Positions 41,197-50,911 of a stretch of DNA of 64,000 bases are shown piece by piece. Source of the DNA: Candidatus Electrothrix aestuarii. Its GTDB lineage: Bacteria; Desulfobacterota; Desulfobulbia; Desulfobulbales; Desulfobulbaceae. How positions within the stretch are numbered: position 1 is the first letter of the stretch; each line of letters begins with the position of its first letter. The DNA lies in NCBI GenBank assembly GCA_032595685.2, contig CP159373.1:393001-457000 (forward strand), given 5' to 3'. A program made the translations under genes and the position numbers. The notes under the pieces were generated by a model, which was given only the letters and a program-made list of their open reading frames with translations, made no database searches and was not told where the DNA came from.

Positions 41197-42309
41197 ATGA
41201 CTACATTAAAACGTACTACAAGTTTATTTAAATATACAAATATACTGCCATACGCGAGTGAACTCTTCGGCGTTCACCAGCCGCTTCTCGGTTGGAATTC
41301 AAAGCGGTTAGAAAAACGTTTTAATAAAGGGTTTAAAAATGACAGAACACTTCTTCTGAAAAAATTAAGGGAACAATTTTCAGGCATTGTTGATGTTCGA
41401 TTTGATGATCACGATAACCTCTTGGGCGATGTTGATATCCAACCGGGCATATTAAAAAAAAGCAGTCTTCGAACAACTGGCGGGCAGGTAGTTCAAAAAA
41501 TTTCGTCACATCTCCCACCAATTGACCTCTATGAACAATCCGTTTGGAATAAGGTAATTACCCCTGAAACTATTAAGACAATACTGCAGGAAGTATCTGT
41601 TGAACTTCATAAAAATATCAGCAGTGAAATAGATGTCGATAAAATCCAGGATATAATTTTACGTCGTAACAAACTGTTGGAACACGAATCATCTCTTGCT
41701 GGCGCGCTCCTTTTCCTTGTTGAGAAGGAGAGTTACGATATTTTAAAAAAAATATTTTATACCTCAATGGATAGAACCGACCAAGCAAGCGCATTATTAA
41801 AAATAATTTCTGCCAAGGACAGCAGTGAAGCCTTTCTGGACATTGAGAACTTTGATCCGACCGAGAAAGAACAACTTAAAGGCGTGACGCTGTCACCGAT
41901 CAGTGTTGTGCATTTGTTCAGGCAGTATTTCTTTGAGTTGGACACCTTTTTAGGCATGCCGGAGAGCCATGTCTGGCTTAGTCCGGGATCAAGTGTTGAG
42001 ATCATTGAAGAGCACACCAGAAGAAACCGCACAGAAAAAACCTTTGAAAGCACTTTGGATATTTTCACAAAGTCAGAAACGGAAACTACTGTGCAGGATG
42101 AAATTTCAGATGCAGTGAGCGAGGAGAATTCAAGAAATTTGAATTTCGGTGCCAGTGTAACTGCTACATATACAAGTATCAGTGCGACTTCCAGCTTTGA
42201 CTATGCAAGTTCCCAGAATAATGCCCGTGAAAAAATGCACAAGAGTATGCGGGAACAAACCCGGAAGCTGTCGTCCGAGATTCGAAAGAATTATAAAAGT
42301 ACATTTAAA
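41197..42309 (+). pseudogene. Unrecognised large cargo gene, 5' part (split by IS)
   Basis: First 371 codons of a protein of about 950 residues. The start is ATG at 41197 with AGGAGG 7 nt upstream. It begins MTTLKRTTSLFKYTNILPYA and LFGVHQPLLGW, and it has helical middle parts. Near residue 275 a Thr/Glu-rich segment (EEHTRRNRTEKTFESTLDIF) leads into a Ser/Ala-rich stretch and a coiled coil (AREKMHKSMREQTRKLSSEI). At 42309 the IS4-type element begins; the frame runs on into it and stops at 42396. Removing the element and one TTTAAA restores the frame to the part at 43676. No signal peptide or known enzyme motif is visible. Base composition is AT-rich compared with the efflux genes. I do not know the function. 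Confidence 0.7.
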
Positions 42310-43675
42310 CAATGGTTCGGTAAATTTTGCTTCAGATTATGCAAGTGCTGCCGCTGTATTCAACAGATCTTCATAATCGAAGTCGAATTTATCTGAAACC
42401 AGCTCAATATCCAGTTTGGATAAAATTCGGTCAAGAAATAATTTTGCGGAATAATAGTCAGTTATATCTCTCATTGAGAAAGGAGTTCCCTGGTTTTCAA
42501 CACTGTCATAAAAATTGGCTTTAGCGATTGAAACGGCGGTTAGTGAAGAGTTGAAGTGAAAATACAGTTTGTTTTCACTTCTTGCCTGACAATGCGTGAG
42601 GCCGGTATATTGTTTCGCATCCCGAAAGAGAAACTCTATCTGAAATCGAGCCTTGTAATACTTGTAAATCAAGAATCCGTCCAGATTCAAATCGGTAGAG
42701 AAAAGAATAGCATAACTGTCGGAGCATTTCTTGTAGATATAGGCGATACGAACATTGCACTTCAGCAGCACGCTATTGACGACAGCAGTATATATAATGA
42801 TTTCATCATCTTCATAACAGGTGTCGAAACGGTACGTCTCGAGTTTTTTCCATCGGATTTTTCCGTCATATTGCCTCGGTCGCCCCGGTCCCGGCATTCT
42901 TGGCCCTGTATACAAATAGCGCATATTCGCATTTTTGGGAAATTTACTGACAAGATGCAACCCGGTATTTTCAGTTATGCCATCGACAAACTTTTTCTTT
43001 GCCGCAGCACCGTCGTAAACAAAATAGTCAGCGATTTTATCAAGTTCTGGGGCACGGTTGATCACTTGATTAACATAAAAATCAATTCGGCTTTCATTAT
43101 CTGGGAGAGTTCCCGGAGTTTGCTCACATTCAAGATGAAAGGCTGTATTCGCTTTAAGGTCGATAACCGCAAGAGAGCTTATTTCAAGTCCAGGCAACGA
43201 CTTGGAAGCGCATCCACTCCAGAACTTGGCAACATGTGGAGTTTTTATTCCTGCCTTCGGGATGAAGGAGCAGTCTCCGGCAAGAATTCTGTGAGGAGAA
43301 CAGAACCTCTCCACAAGTTGCTTGTTAAAATTGAAAAAATCAAATTCTTTCTCAAAATGACTCCGGTATGTTTTCTCGGAGAAGCGACCATGTCGGGCCA
43401 TCGCAAGAAAATTGATACGGCCCGGCAGAGCGATGAAGAGAATAAAAATATGGATCAGGGCATTTTTTCTGACAGCTTTGATTCCCTCTATTTCGCTTAA
43501 AATACTTCTTATTTTTTGTTTCAACACTCTGTATGTCCAGTAATAATTTCAAGAAAGTCTCTGGACAACAGAGAGACAAGATAAAGATAAGGTTGTTTTT
43601 ATTCAAGCTTTTTTAGCCCTAAGAGGCTCTAAGTATCATTTGCCTCGCTGCTGAAAAAAAATTACCGAACCATTG
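42310..43675 (-). mobile_element. IS4-type insertion sequence (1366 bp)
   Basis: Terminal inverted repeats CAATGGTTCGGTAA (42310-42323) and TTACCGAACCATTG (43662-43675). TTTAAA occurs on both sides (42304-42309 and 43676-43681) as the target duplication; because the ends are A/T-rich, TTAA is also possible. It contains one transposase gene on the minus strand and no passenger. It splits the first cargo gene in frame. Confidence 0.88.
42337..43527 (-). CDS. IS4-family DDE transposase
   Basis: A 396-residue transposase that seems intact. Catalytic acidic residues are likely in LAGDCSFIPKAG (Asp), DYFVYDGAAAKK (Asp) and the YREK motif YKARFQIEFLFRDAK (Glu), with the spacing Y-2-R-3-E-6-K typical of IS4. 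The C-terminal HCQARSENKLYFHFN segment also fits. It lies within the inverted repeats with only short margins. The enzyme inserts by cut-and-paste in its family. Confidence 0.9.
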   Translation of the reverse strand: MLKQKIRSILSEIEGIKAVRKNALIHIFILFIALPGRINFLAMARHGRFSEKTYRSHFEKEFDFFNFNKQLVERFCSPHRILAGDCSFIPKAGIKTPHVAKFWSGCASKSLPGLEISSLAVIDLKANTAFHLECEQTPGTLPDNESRIDFYVNQVINRAPELDKIADYFVYDGAAAKKKFVDGITENTGLHLVSKFPKNANMRYLYTGPRMPGPGRPRQYDGKIRWKKLETYRFDTCYEDDEIIIYTAVVNSVLLKCNVRIAYIYKKCSDSYAILFSTDLNLDGFLIYKYYKARFQIEFLFRDAKQYTGLTHCQARSENKLYFHFNSSLTAVSIAKANFYDSVENQGTPFSMRDITDYYSAKLFLDRILSKLDIELVSDKFDFDYEDLLNTAAALA

Positions 43676-45409
43676 TTTAAAACGGTTAATGAAATAACCG
43701 AGTTCAGCAGCACCAAGCATCTGCTGAACAACAGTACCGACAAGTTGATTAACTATGAATTACGCAGAAAGATGAGACAAGTCGGAGTTCAGGTGCAGGA
43801 TATCGGCACATATCTTTGCTGGCAAACCTATGTGGACGATCCTGCGAGAGAGCTGGGGTTGGCAAAACTTGTTCATATTGCCGAATCTCCTGAACTGGGC
43901 GGACTGCAACATCCAGAAGAGATACCACGGTTTAAAAAATTCATTGAAAACCGCACCATCAGAATCCCTTTTATTTCAGAAAATAAGGAAGGCGCAGATA
44001 ATGATGAAATATATTATAAAGGAGTAGAAAATGATGGAAATAAAGAAGGAGTGATTTTTGACGGTCATCTGGAAAAGATTAAAGTTAAACACGAGATAAA
44101 AGATATTATCTCACCAAAATCACACTATGAATTAACTGGTGTAGAATTTGAGCCGCATGGCAATGCAGTTGTTTCCTTAGTTCCAAATTCCTTAATTCCA
44201 AAAAGATCGCCGGGTGACGAGGGACAGAAGAAAACATCATTCAAATTCATGCTACAGCTGGAGTATGCTGCCTTTGAGGGACAGAACAGTATACAAGTAG
44301 AACTGAAACTGCACTGGACACCGACAGAGGAGATAAATGCAGAGATTGACGAGAAGAATAAAGCTAACATAGAAAATTTTAAAGCCGAAGAAAAAGCAGC
44401 CTATGAAAGTGCATTTCTTGAAACAGTAAAAGACCGGATAAATGCTGTCAGTAATATTAAAACTCGAAATCAAGAGGATCTACGCGCGGAAGAACGTATC
44501 GTTATTTACAGAAAATTAATACAAGATTTTCTTCAGAACAAAATTTCATTTCTGGATGACAATCTTGATCCTGATGACAAAACTCGACATGTTGTGGCGG
44601 AGCTGATCAATTCAATTTTTGATGTAGAAAAAATGCTGTATTTTGTCGCCCCGGAGTGGTGGCGTCCAAGACTCTACAAAAGTTCTCAACAGCTCTATTC
44701 AGCTGCAAAAGAAAAAAATAACTCCGATGGCTCTGCAACATCGTCAAACGAAATCGACAGTTCAGATGTTGATCCCGGCATCTTGGATTCTCATACCACC
44801 GGGTGGGGAGATATAGACAATACTACGCGAGACAGTTATTATATCACGGAAGACTCATCCCCGGCAAAATTCGGCAGTTCTCTCGGCTGGTTGATGCAAA
44901 TGGACGGAGACAACAGGAGAAACGCCTTCTTGAACGCGCCTTGGGTGAAGGCGGTAATACCGATCAGGCCCGGTAAAGAAAAAGCCGCCCTGAACTGGTT
45001 AAAAGCCGTTGAAGGGATGAACGGGATAACAGATGAGGTTGTTTATCATTCAGACAACCCGGATGAAAAAGATATCAACGGCAATCCGTTAGACGGTCAG
45101 CCTATGCTTGATGTGTTGATGGACCTTGCTGCGAAAATTGAAAAGAAACACAAAGAAGGGTTAAAGGCGGGAAAATATCCTAATGACAGTGAAGTGTCTT
45201 CTCCTTTACTTGTTGATGAAGAAAATACGGTGACATCAACCCCTATTGATCGTGTTTATGAACACGGTTTTTTTCCGTTGGAAAATAGTTTCAGAGCAAA
45301 TATCGGCGATAACTATGAGATATTTGATCAGTGGGTTGAAATATTGCCGACTGATCAGACTGTTCCTGTGGAGGTTGAGTATCATCCTAGGACTGGAAGG
45401 CAGGTTTAA
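43676..45409 (+). pseudogene. Unrecognised large cargo gene, 3' part
   Basis: The last 577 codons of the split gene, continuing in frame as FKTVNEITEFSSTKHLLNNS. Notable segments: RRKMRQVGVQVQDIGTYLCW, a Lys/Glu-rich coiled coil (EEINAEIDEKNKANIENFKA), FDVEKMLYFVAPEWWRPRLY, and a well-ordered block GDNRRNAFLNAPWVKAVIPI followed by RPGKEKAALNWL. The end is acidic. The gene-like composition and lack of further stops suggest the IS arrived recently. The 3' piece has no good start of its own. The second cargo gene begins 73 nt later. Confidence 0.7.
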
Positions 45410-45482
45410 CCGGAGCTTGACAGACACTACAATTCAAACAGTTATTTCGTATCGGTCACAGGACGGATGACAGGTAAAACCG

Positions 45483-46940
45483 ATGAAATTTGAGTACCCC
45501 AGAGATAGGGTATGTATTTATCACCTCATAAACTCCACTCAAAAAATGAAAAAAGGACTTAGGACAAAAAAAGGGGAATTAATCCATGACATTGATGACG
45601 CCTGCAAGAAAATTTTAGAGTTATATTATGCTGTGGATGATAATAATTCCGAATACCAAAATATCCACAAAAGCATCTATATTAAAAGACTAGAAGGTGT
45701 AGATAGGTGGTATTTGCCATCAACGGTGGATGAGACTACTTCTCCGGAAAATTATGACGAAAAAATTATAGGAGCGGCTATTATTTTCGCTGTATCTGCA
45801 GCTCTATCAGGTTTTGCTTCGCTACTCACATCAAGTGTCGTCGCATACCTAATAAAAAAAGAAAAAAATAAACTAAAAGATAGAGCAGTGGCTATTATGG
45901 CGGCTGTTACCGATGCTGGTAAAAATGCAATAAAAAATAATCTTAACAAGTTAATTCGAGAAGAACAACAAATTAATGATACTGATCCCGGTAAGCATTC
46001 CATACCCATAATAGGTAATAATGGTGACCTGCGTACTGCTTATATGTTTAAACTTAGAGAAGGTATTGCTACTGCTATGGATGCGGAATCTAAGGAATTA
46101 AACACTACATTAAAACAAATGGCTTCAAAACCTGAAGAAGAGAAATGGTCAATGTTGCAGGCTTGGTATAATTCTATCAATGAGGCGCGAGAATATGCTA
46201 AGAATTTTCAATATGCCACAACTGTTGAAGGGTGGGTACGACATGTAGCACATAACCAATTTGGCACAGAATTCAAAATTGGAAATATGACTCTCACTGA
46301 ATTATATCGAGAGAAAAAAATAACTTTACCGAAAATGCAGGCCATATCCAACTGCTTAAAAATAACAGGATTTGAAAGGCTACCTGTGCATCACCAACAC
46401 TATCTATCAAGAATTTACGGTGTTAAATTCAAAGAATTAGAAATCGAATCAGTCACTAATTGCGTATCGTTAGCTGACAAAAAGTTTCTCAGCATCTCAT
46501 CCTCATCCATCGGAGTAATTGAGTTTAACATTATTATCCGTCATCCTCCTGAGAGGATGAATGATTTCTCAAGTTATATTGACTCTTGTACGATAGACAC
46601 AGGTGAAAACAAGACACATAAAATAACTTCTCAAAACTACTTCTTGATAAACCAGTATAAAGTGAGCCAATTTAAGGTACCTAAACGTGTGATCATTACA
46701 GCACTCCGTACACCGTATCGAAATGCTCATGTTGTATTGGCCTTTGATGAAGATAATAGAATGGAAATCAGAGAGGACGGAGCATTTCTTTCTCAATATG
46801 CTCTTTATAGAACGTATGGAAGGAACGCTCCGCGAGGACTAGTAAATTCAAACGCATTCACAACACTTGGAGCTTTTTATGTAAAAACGAATATTCTTGA
46901 TTGTACATTAAAAGAATTAGGACTATACTCTATTGGTTGA
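45483..46940 (+). CDS. Unrecognised cargo protein with one membrane segment
   Basis: A 485-residue intact protein. Residues about 91-120 (IIGAAIIFAVSAALSGFASL and on to VVAYLI) are one long hydrophobic segment; a lysine-rich stretch follows (KKEKNKLKDR). The rest is soluble: a helical part (TAMDAESKELNTTLKQMASK) and a C-terminal part rich in beta strands (KKFLSISSSSIGVIEFNIII, VVLAFDEDNRMEIREDG). The start at 45483 lies 6 nt from the downstream end of a GACAGGTAAAACC stretch, a weak ribosome site. It forms a two-gene unit with the split gene. A membrane-inserting effector or a scaffold are both possible; nothing decides. Confidence 0.65.
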   Translation: MKFEYPRDRVCIYHLINSTQKMKKGLRTKKGELIHDIDDACKKILELYYAVDDNNSEYQNIHKSIYIKRLEGVDRWYLPSTVDETTSPENYDEKIIGAAIIFAVSAALSGFASLLTSSVVAYLIKKEKNKLKDRAVAIMAAVTDAGKNAIKNNLNKLIREEQQINDTDPGKHSIPIIGNNGDLRTAYMFKLREGIATAMDAESKELNTTLKQMASKPEEEKWSMLQAWYNSINEAREYAKNFQYATTVEGWVRHVAHNQFGTEFKIGNMTLTELYREKKITLPKMQAISNCLKITGFERLPVHHQHYLSRIYGVKFKELEIESVTNCVSLADKKFLSISSSSIGVIEFNIIIRHPPERMNDFSSYIDSCTIDTGENKTHKITSQNYFLINQYKVSQFKVPKRVIITALRTPYRNAHVVLAFDEDNRMEIREDGAFLSQYALYRTYGRNAPRGLVNSNAFTTLGAFYVKTNILDCTLKELGLYSIG

Positions 46941-47494
46941 TATTTCAGGACCTTCCAGCCGTCTCTTTTAAAAGAACAAAACTAATATGTTGTGTTCCAT
47001 TCAATTTTTTTACATCACGTCATTGATTCGTCCCGATCTTTTTTTCGCCTCTGTCCATCATCACGCGACGCCGATGATACCGGCAAGACCCAACTGATAA
47101 ACAAAATTTACAACGCAGAAAAAAAGGAACGGATTTATTTTCTTAATCCATCCATCTCATTCGACCTGAAATTCCTTCTCACGTCGGCGGTCTATAGTAT
47201 TCACATCGGTATCACAGGGCAAAATCAAACCGCGCATCTATACAGGTTATAGGGCGGGGACTATAAATGAAGAACTTCCCCCTTGACCGTATTCTTTCGC
47301 ACCTGCTAAATGCGTGCGTATCGAATAAAATTTTCATGCATCTTCACCCAGCCAGAATTCATCCGAAAGCGAGTCATCAAAATCATCCGTGGTTTCAACT
47401 GCACCCGTATGCAATCCAGGGATACGCCCCCCTTTAGACCGAGAAAGGGGCACCAGTCGGGCCAAAGGAACACTTCACAATCAAGCCCACTCCT
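46941..47494. other. Gene-free right end of the cargo
   Basis: About 550 bases without a gene I can support. Short open frames exist on the plus strand (for instance 46992-47252) but lack ribosome sites and family-like sequence. The composition becomes GC-richer towards 47494, where the 140-bp repeat begins. Confidence 0.5.
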
Positions 47495-47634
47495 CCCTTG
47501 ACGCCTCCCTTCTCACCCTGTAAAATCGACCACGGTCATCATTTATTTTCTCCAACAACTCAAGGAAATTTACTCCATGATCATCTCCGACCTTGCCGTC
47601 AAAAAAAGCATCTCTGTCCTGGTTCTGGCCGCCC
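47495..47634. repeat. 140-bp direct repeat, right copy
   Basis: Partner of 40651-40790. It restores leader and start codon for the intact RND gene. Confidence 0.92.
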
Positions 47635-50600
47635 TTATCCTGGTCATGGGTACCTACAGCTACCTCACCCTGCCCCGCGAGGCTGAGCCGGACATCAGCA
47701 TCCCTCATATCTTTGTCTCCACCGCCTATCGCGGCGTGGCACCGGGTGATATAGAGAACTCCATCACCATTGAGATAGAAAATAAGCTCAAAAGCCTGGA
47801 TGGGGTAAAAAACGTCAAATCAATCAGCTCAGAAGGCGAGTCACTGATTGATGTGGAATTCATCACCGGCATAGATATCGACGATGCCCTGCGCAAGGTC
47901 AAGGATAAGGTGGATGAGGCCAAAGGGGAACTCCCCACAGACCTGGAAGATGATCCCTATGTCTTTGAGGTCAATATCTCGGAGATGCCTATCCTGATCT
48001 TCTCCCTGGCCGGGACCTGCGGAGAAGGCTGCCTGAAAGAAATAGCCGACGATCTGGAGGACGAGATCGAAGGCGTGCCCGGAGTACTGGAAGTGGAGAT
48101 CACCGGCGCCCGGGAACGAGAAATCCGGGTTGAATACTTCCCGGAAAAGCTGGCCTATTACGGCCTAAGTATCCCTGAAGTCCAGGCAGCAGTTCAGGGA
48201 GAAAACAGCAACACCTCGGGCGGTGCCCTTCATATGGGCGACGGCAAATTCCAGGTCCGCGTGCCCGGCGAATTCAAGACCCCGGAAGAGCTCTACGGTC
48301 TTGTCATCGGAACCCACGACGGGCAGCCTGTCTACGCACGGGATGTTGCGCGGGTGCTGGACACCTTTAAGGAAGAGACCAGCCGTTCCCGGCTTAATGG
48401 ACTCCCAGCCATCAATATCGTGGTCAAAAAACGTTCCGGTGAAAACATCATCGCCATTGCCGATGCCGTCGATGCCATCCTCCAACAAAGTCAACCTATC
48501 TGGCCTAAAGGAACCACAATTACCAAGGTATTAGATAAGGCCAAGGACACAAAAGCCAATGTTGCTGATCTGGAAAATAATATTCTCAGTGGCTTGGTTC
48601 TGGTTGTGGTGGTTATCTTCTTTGCTATGGGCATCCGCAATGCCCTGCTGGTCAGCATGGCTATCCCCTTTTCCATGCTGCTCTCCTTCACGGTGCTTCA
48701 GTTTTTGGGGATCACCCTGAATATGATCGTCCTGTTCAGCCTGACCCTGGCCCTGGGTATGCTGGTGGATAATGCTATCGTCATCATTGAAAACATCTAC
48801 CGCTTCATGGAACAGGGCGTGGGCCGGGTTGAAGCGGCTATGAAGGGAACCTCGGAGGTGGCTATGCCGGTGATTGGGTCCACCCTGACCACCTTGGCCG
48901 TGTTCTCGCCCATGCTTTTCTGGCCCGGCATCATGGGTGAATTTATGGGATACCTGCCCCTGACCCTGATCGTCACTCTGTCCTCCAGCCTGTTCGTGGC
49001 CCTGGTGATCAATCCGGCCCTGGCCTCCCTGTTCATGAAGAGCGCCAAACAGGGGCGCTCGGTCTCTTCCGCCGAGGTGGAAGCGGCCGGAGAACAGCCC
49101 GTGACCATCCAGGGGCCGCTACTGCGCCCCTATGCCGGGCTGCTCAGATTCAGCCTGGCCCATCCCTTTGCCCTGATTGCGGCGGCGGTCTTTCTCCTGG
49201 TCTTCATGATCCAGGGCTGGCTTTTGGTGGTGGGCATTAAAAAGCCTGTGGAATTTTTCCCGGATATTCACCCCAAGGGCATCTATGTTAATACGGACAT
49301 GCCGGAGGGCGCAGATCTGAACTATATTGACGGTATTCTCCGCCAGATTGAGGAGGCCGTGGCCGGGAAAGGAGGCAATAGCAACACGTCAGATTCAGGT
49401 AAGGACACAAAATCCTCCGGTCCCAGCGACCTGCCGTATGTCAAAATCATCTACAGCAAGGCCGTCACCGCCACCGGCGGCGGATCTGCATTCGAACCCA
49501 ATACCCCTAACCATGTGGGGATCCGCTTTATTGATCTGGAAGACCGCACTCCCCCCCGTACCACCTATGATACGGTGGACGATATCCGTAAACGGATCAA
49601 GGATATTGCCGGAGCCAGGGTCACCGTGGCAATGGAGGCGGAAGGCCCGCCCACGGGTGATGCAATTAATATTGAAATCAGCGGCGACAACTTTGATGTA
49701 CTCAGCAGCATTACCAAAGAAATTCGTGCTGCCCTGGAAAAAATTCCCCATGTGGTGGATATTCGCGATAACTTTGTGGAAGGAACTCCCTCGGTACGAA
49801 TCAAGATTGATCGCCAGAAGGCAGCCCTGTTCGGCCTCAACACCCTTGCTATCGCTTCGGCCATCAAGACCTCCTATAACGGTCTGGTCATTTCCTCCTT
49901 TCGGGAGGGCAATGAGGACTACGACATTACGGCGCAGCTGCCGGAAGAGGACCGCCGGGTCGATAATGTCCTGCGTGAGTTTATGATCCCGACACCGTCC
50001 GGGGTTATCGTACCACTGTCCACCTTGGCAACAATAGACTACACCGGTTCCCTGGGCAATATCAACCGGATCAATAACCAACGGACCATTACGATCAAGG
50101 CCAATGTGGATGAAACAAAGATCACCGGCCCGGTTGTCCGGGAACAGGCGGAGAAGCTATTGGCGCAAATGCATTTGCCCCCAGGCTACACTGTCCGCTT
50201 TACCGGAGAAAACCAAGAACAGGAGGAGTCCCAGGGATTCCTCAGCAAGGCCTTTGTCATTGCTCTTTTTTTCATTTTCCTGATTTTGGTCACTCAGTTC
50301 AACTCAGTGAGCCAGCCCTTTATCATTATGAGCTCAGTGATACTATCAATGGGTGGAGCCTTTTTCGGCCTAATGCTCTATCGTCAACCCTTTGGCGTCA
50401 TCATGACCGGTATCGGGGTCATCTCACTGGCCGGGGTCGTGGTCAATAACGCCATCGTCCTGATTGATTACACCAATAAGCTGCGCGAGAACGGCTTTGC
50501 CCTGCTGGATGCTGTGGTCTCTGCTGGTGCCACCCGCCTGCGCCCGGTTCTGCTCACCGCCGTGACCACGGTCCTGGGCCTGATCCCTATGGTCACCGGA

Positions 50601-50861
50601 GTCTCCTACGACTTCCGCAACCTGCGCATCTCCTGGGTCAGTGAGTCCAGCCAGTGGTGGCAATCTATGGCCGTGGTGGTTATCTTTGGCCTGCTGGTCG
50701 CCACTTTCCTGACCCTGGTGGTGGTGCCGGTGCTATATTTTCTAATAGAGCGGAGCAAGAAGCTTTTTGCAGCGGGAAGAGAGCAGTATGAACAGCAGAG
50801 GTTAAAGCTCTATTGGGAGCTTTCAGGAGAAAAAGAAAGGATTCAACTGGACGAGAGATAA
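47577..50861 (+). CDS. RND efflux permease (AcrB/HAE1-like)
   Basis: A 1094-residue inner-membrane pump of the RND family. The typical plan is complete: TM1 at the N-terminus (VLVLAALILVMGTYSYLTLP), a periplasmic porter domain, TM2-6 with GMLVDNAIVIIENIYRF (the proton-relay Asp region), a second periplasmic domain (MEAEGPPTGDAINIEISGDN), and TM8-12 with GVISLAGVVVNNAIVLIDYT. A CGEGC pair near residue 144 and a Ser/Gly-rich insertion near 600 are unusual details. AAGGAA lies 12 nt before the ATG. The pump should work with the adaptor at 39388, but the cargo now separates them, so its transcription may depend on other promoters. Confidence 0.95.
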   Translation: MIISDLAVKKSISVLVLAALILVMGTYSYLTLPREAEPDISIPHIFVSTAYRGVAPGDIENSITIEIENKLKSLDGVKNVKSISSEGESLIDVEFITGIDIDDALRKVKDKVDEAKGELPTDLEDDPYVFEVNISEMPILIFSLAGTCGEGCLKEIADDLEDEIEGVPGVLEVEITGAREREIRVEYFPEKLAYYGLSIPEVQAAVQGENSNTSGGALHMGDGKFQVRVPGEFKTPEELYGLVIGTHDGQPVYARDVARVLDTFKEETSRSRLNGLPAINIVVKKRSGENIIAIADAVDAILQQSQPIWPKGTTITKVLDKAKDTKANVADLENNILSGLVLVVVVIFFAMGIRNALLVSMAIPFSMLLSFTVLQFLGITLNMIVLFSLTLALGMLVDNAIVIIENIYRFMEQGVGRVEAAMKGTSEVAMPVIGSTLTTLAVFSPMLFWPGIMGEFMGYLPLTLIVTLSSSLFVALVINPALASLFMKSAKQGRSVSSAEVEAAGEQPVTIQGPLLRPYAGLLRFSLAHPFALIAAAVFLLVFMIQGWLLVVGIKKPVEFFPDIHPKGIYVNTDMPEGADLNYIDGILRQIEEAVAGKGGNSNTSDSGKDTKSSGPSDLPYVKIIYSKAVTATGGGSAFEPNTPNHVGIRFIDLEDRTPPRTTYDTVDDIRKRIKDIAGARVTVAMEAEGPPTGDAINIEISGDNFDVLSSITKEIRAALEKIPHVVDIRDNFVEGTPSVRIKIDRQKAALFGLNTLAIASAIKTSYNGLVISSFREGNEDYDITAQLPEEDRRVDNVLREFMIPTPSGVIVPLSTLATIDYTGSLGNINRINNQRTITIKANVDETKITGPVVREQAEKLLAQMHLPPGYTVRFTGENQEQEESQGFLSKAFVIALFFIFLILVTQFNSVSQPFIIMSSVILSMGGAFFGLMLYRQPFGVIMTGIGVISLAGVVVNNAIVLIDYTNKLRENGFALLDAVVSAGATRLRPVLLTAVTTVLGLIPMVTGVSYDFRNLRISWVSESSQWWQSMAVVVIFGLLVATFLTLVVVPVLYFLIERSKKLFAAGREQYEQQRLKLYWELSGEKERIQLDER

Positions 50862-50911
50862 CTCTCCCGTCCAGTTACAACATGCGAGTAGCGAGTATTC
50901 GCTCCCGAAAA

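Noticed and set aside
40967-41200. 77-codon frame ending in an ATGA overlap with the first cargo gene
   Set aside because: The overlap is tempting, but the predicted promoter lies inside it and there is no clear ribosome site or recognisable domain.
42310-42396. Native C-terminus of the first cargo protein (FCFRLCKCCRCIQQIF)
   Set aside because: This Cys-rich tail is read-through into the insertion sequence. The true continuation resumes at 43676.
46992-47252. 86-codon frame at the right end of the cargo
   Set aside because: There is no ribosome site, the sequence looks random at its start, and it is not linked to a neighbouring gene.
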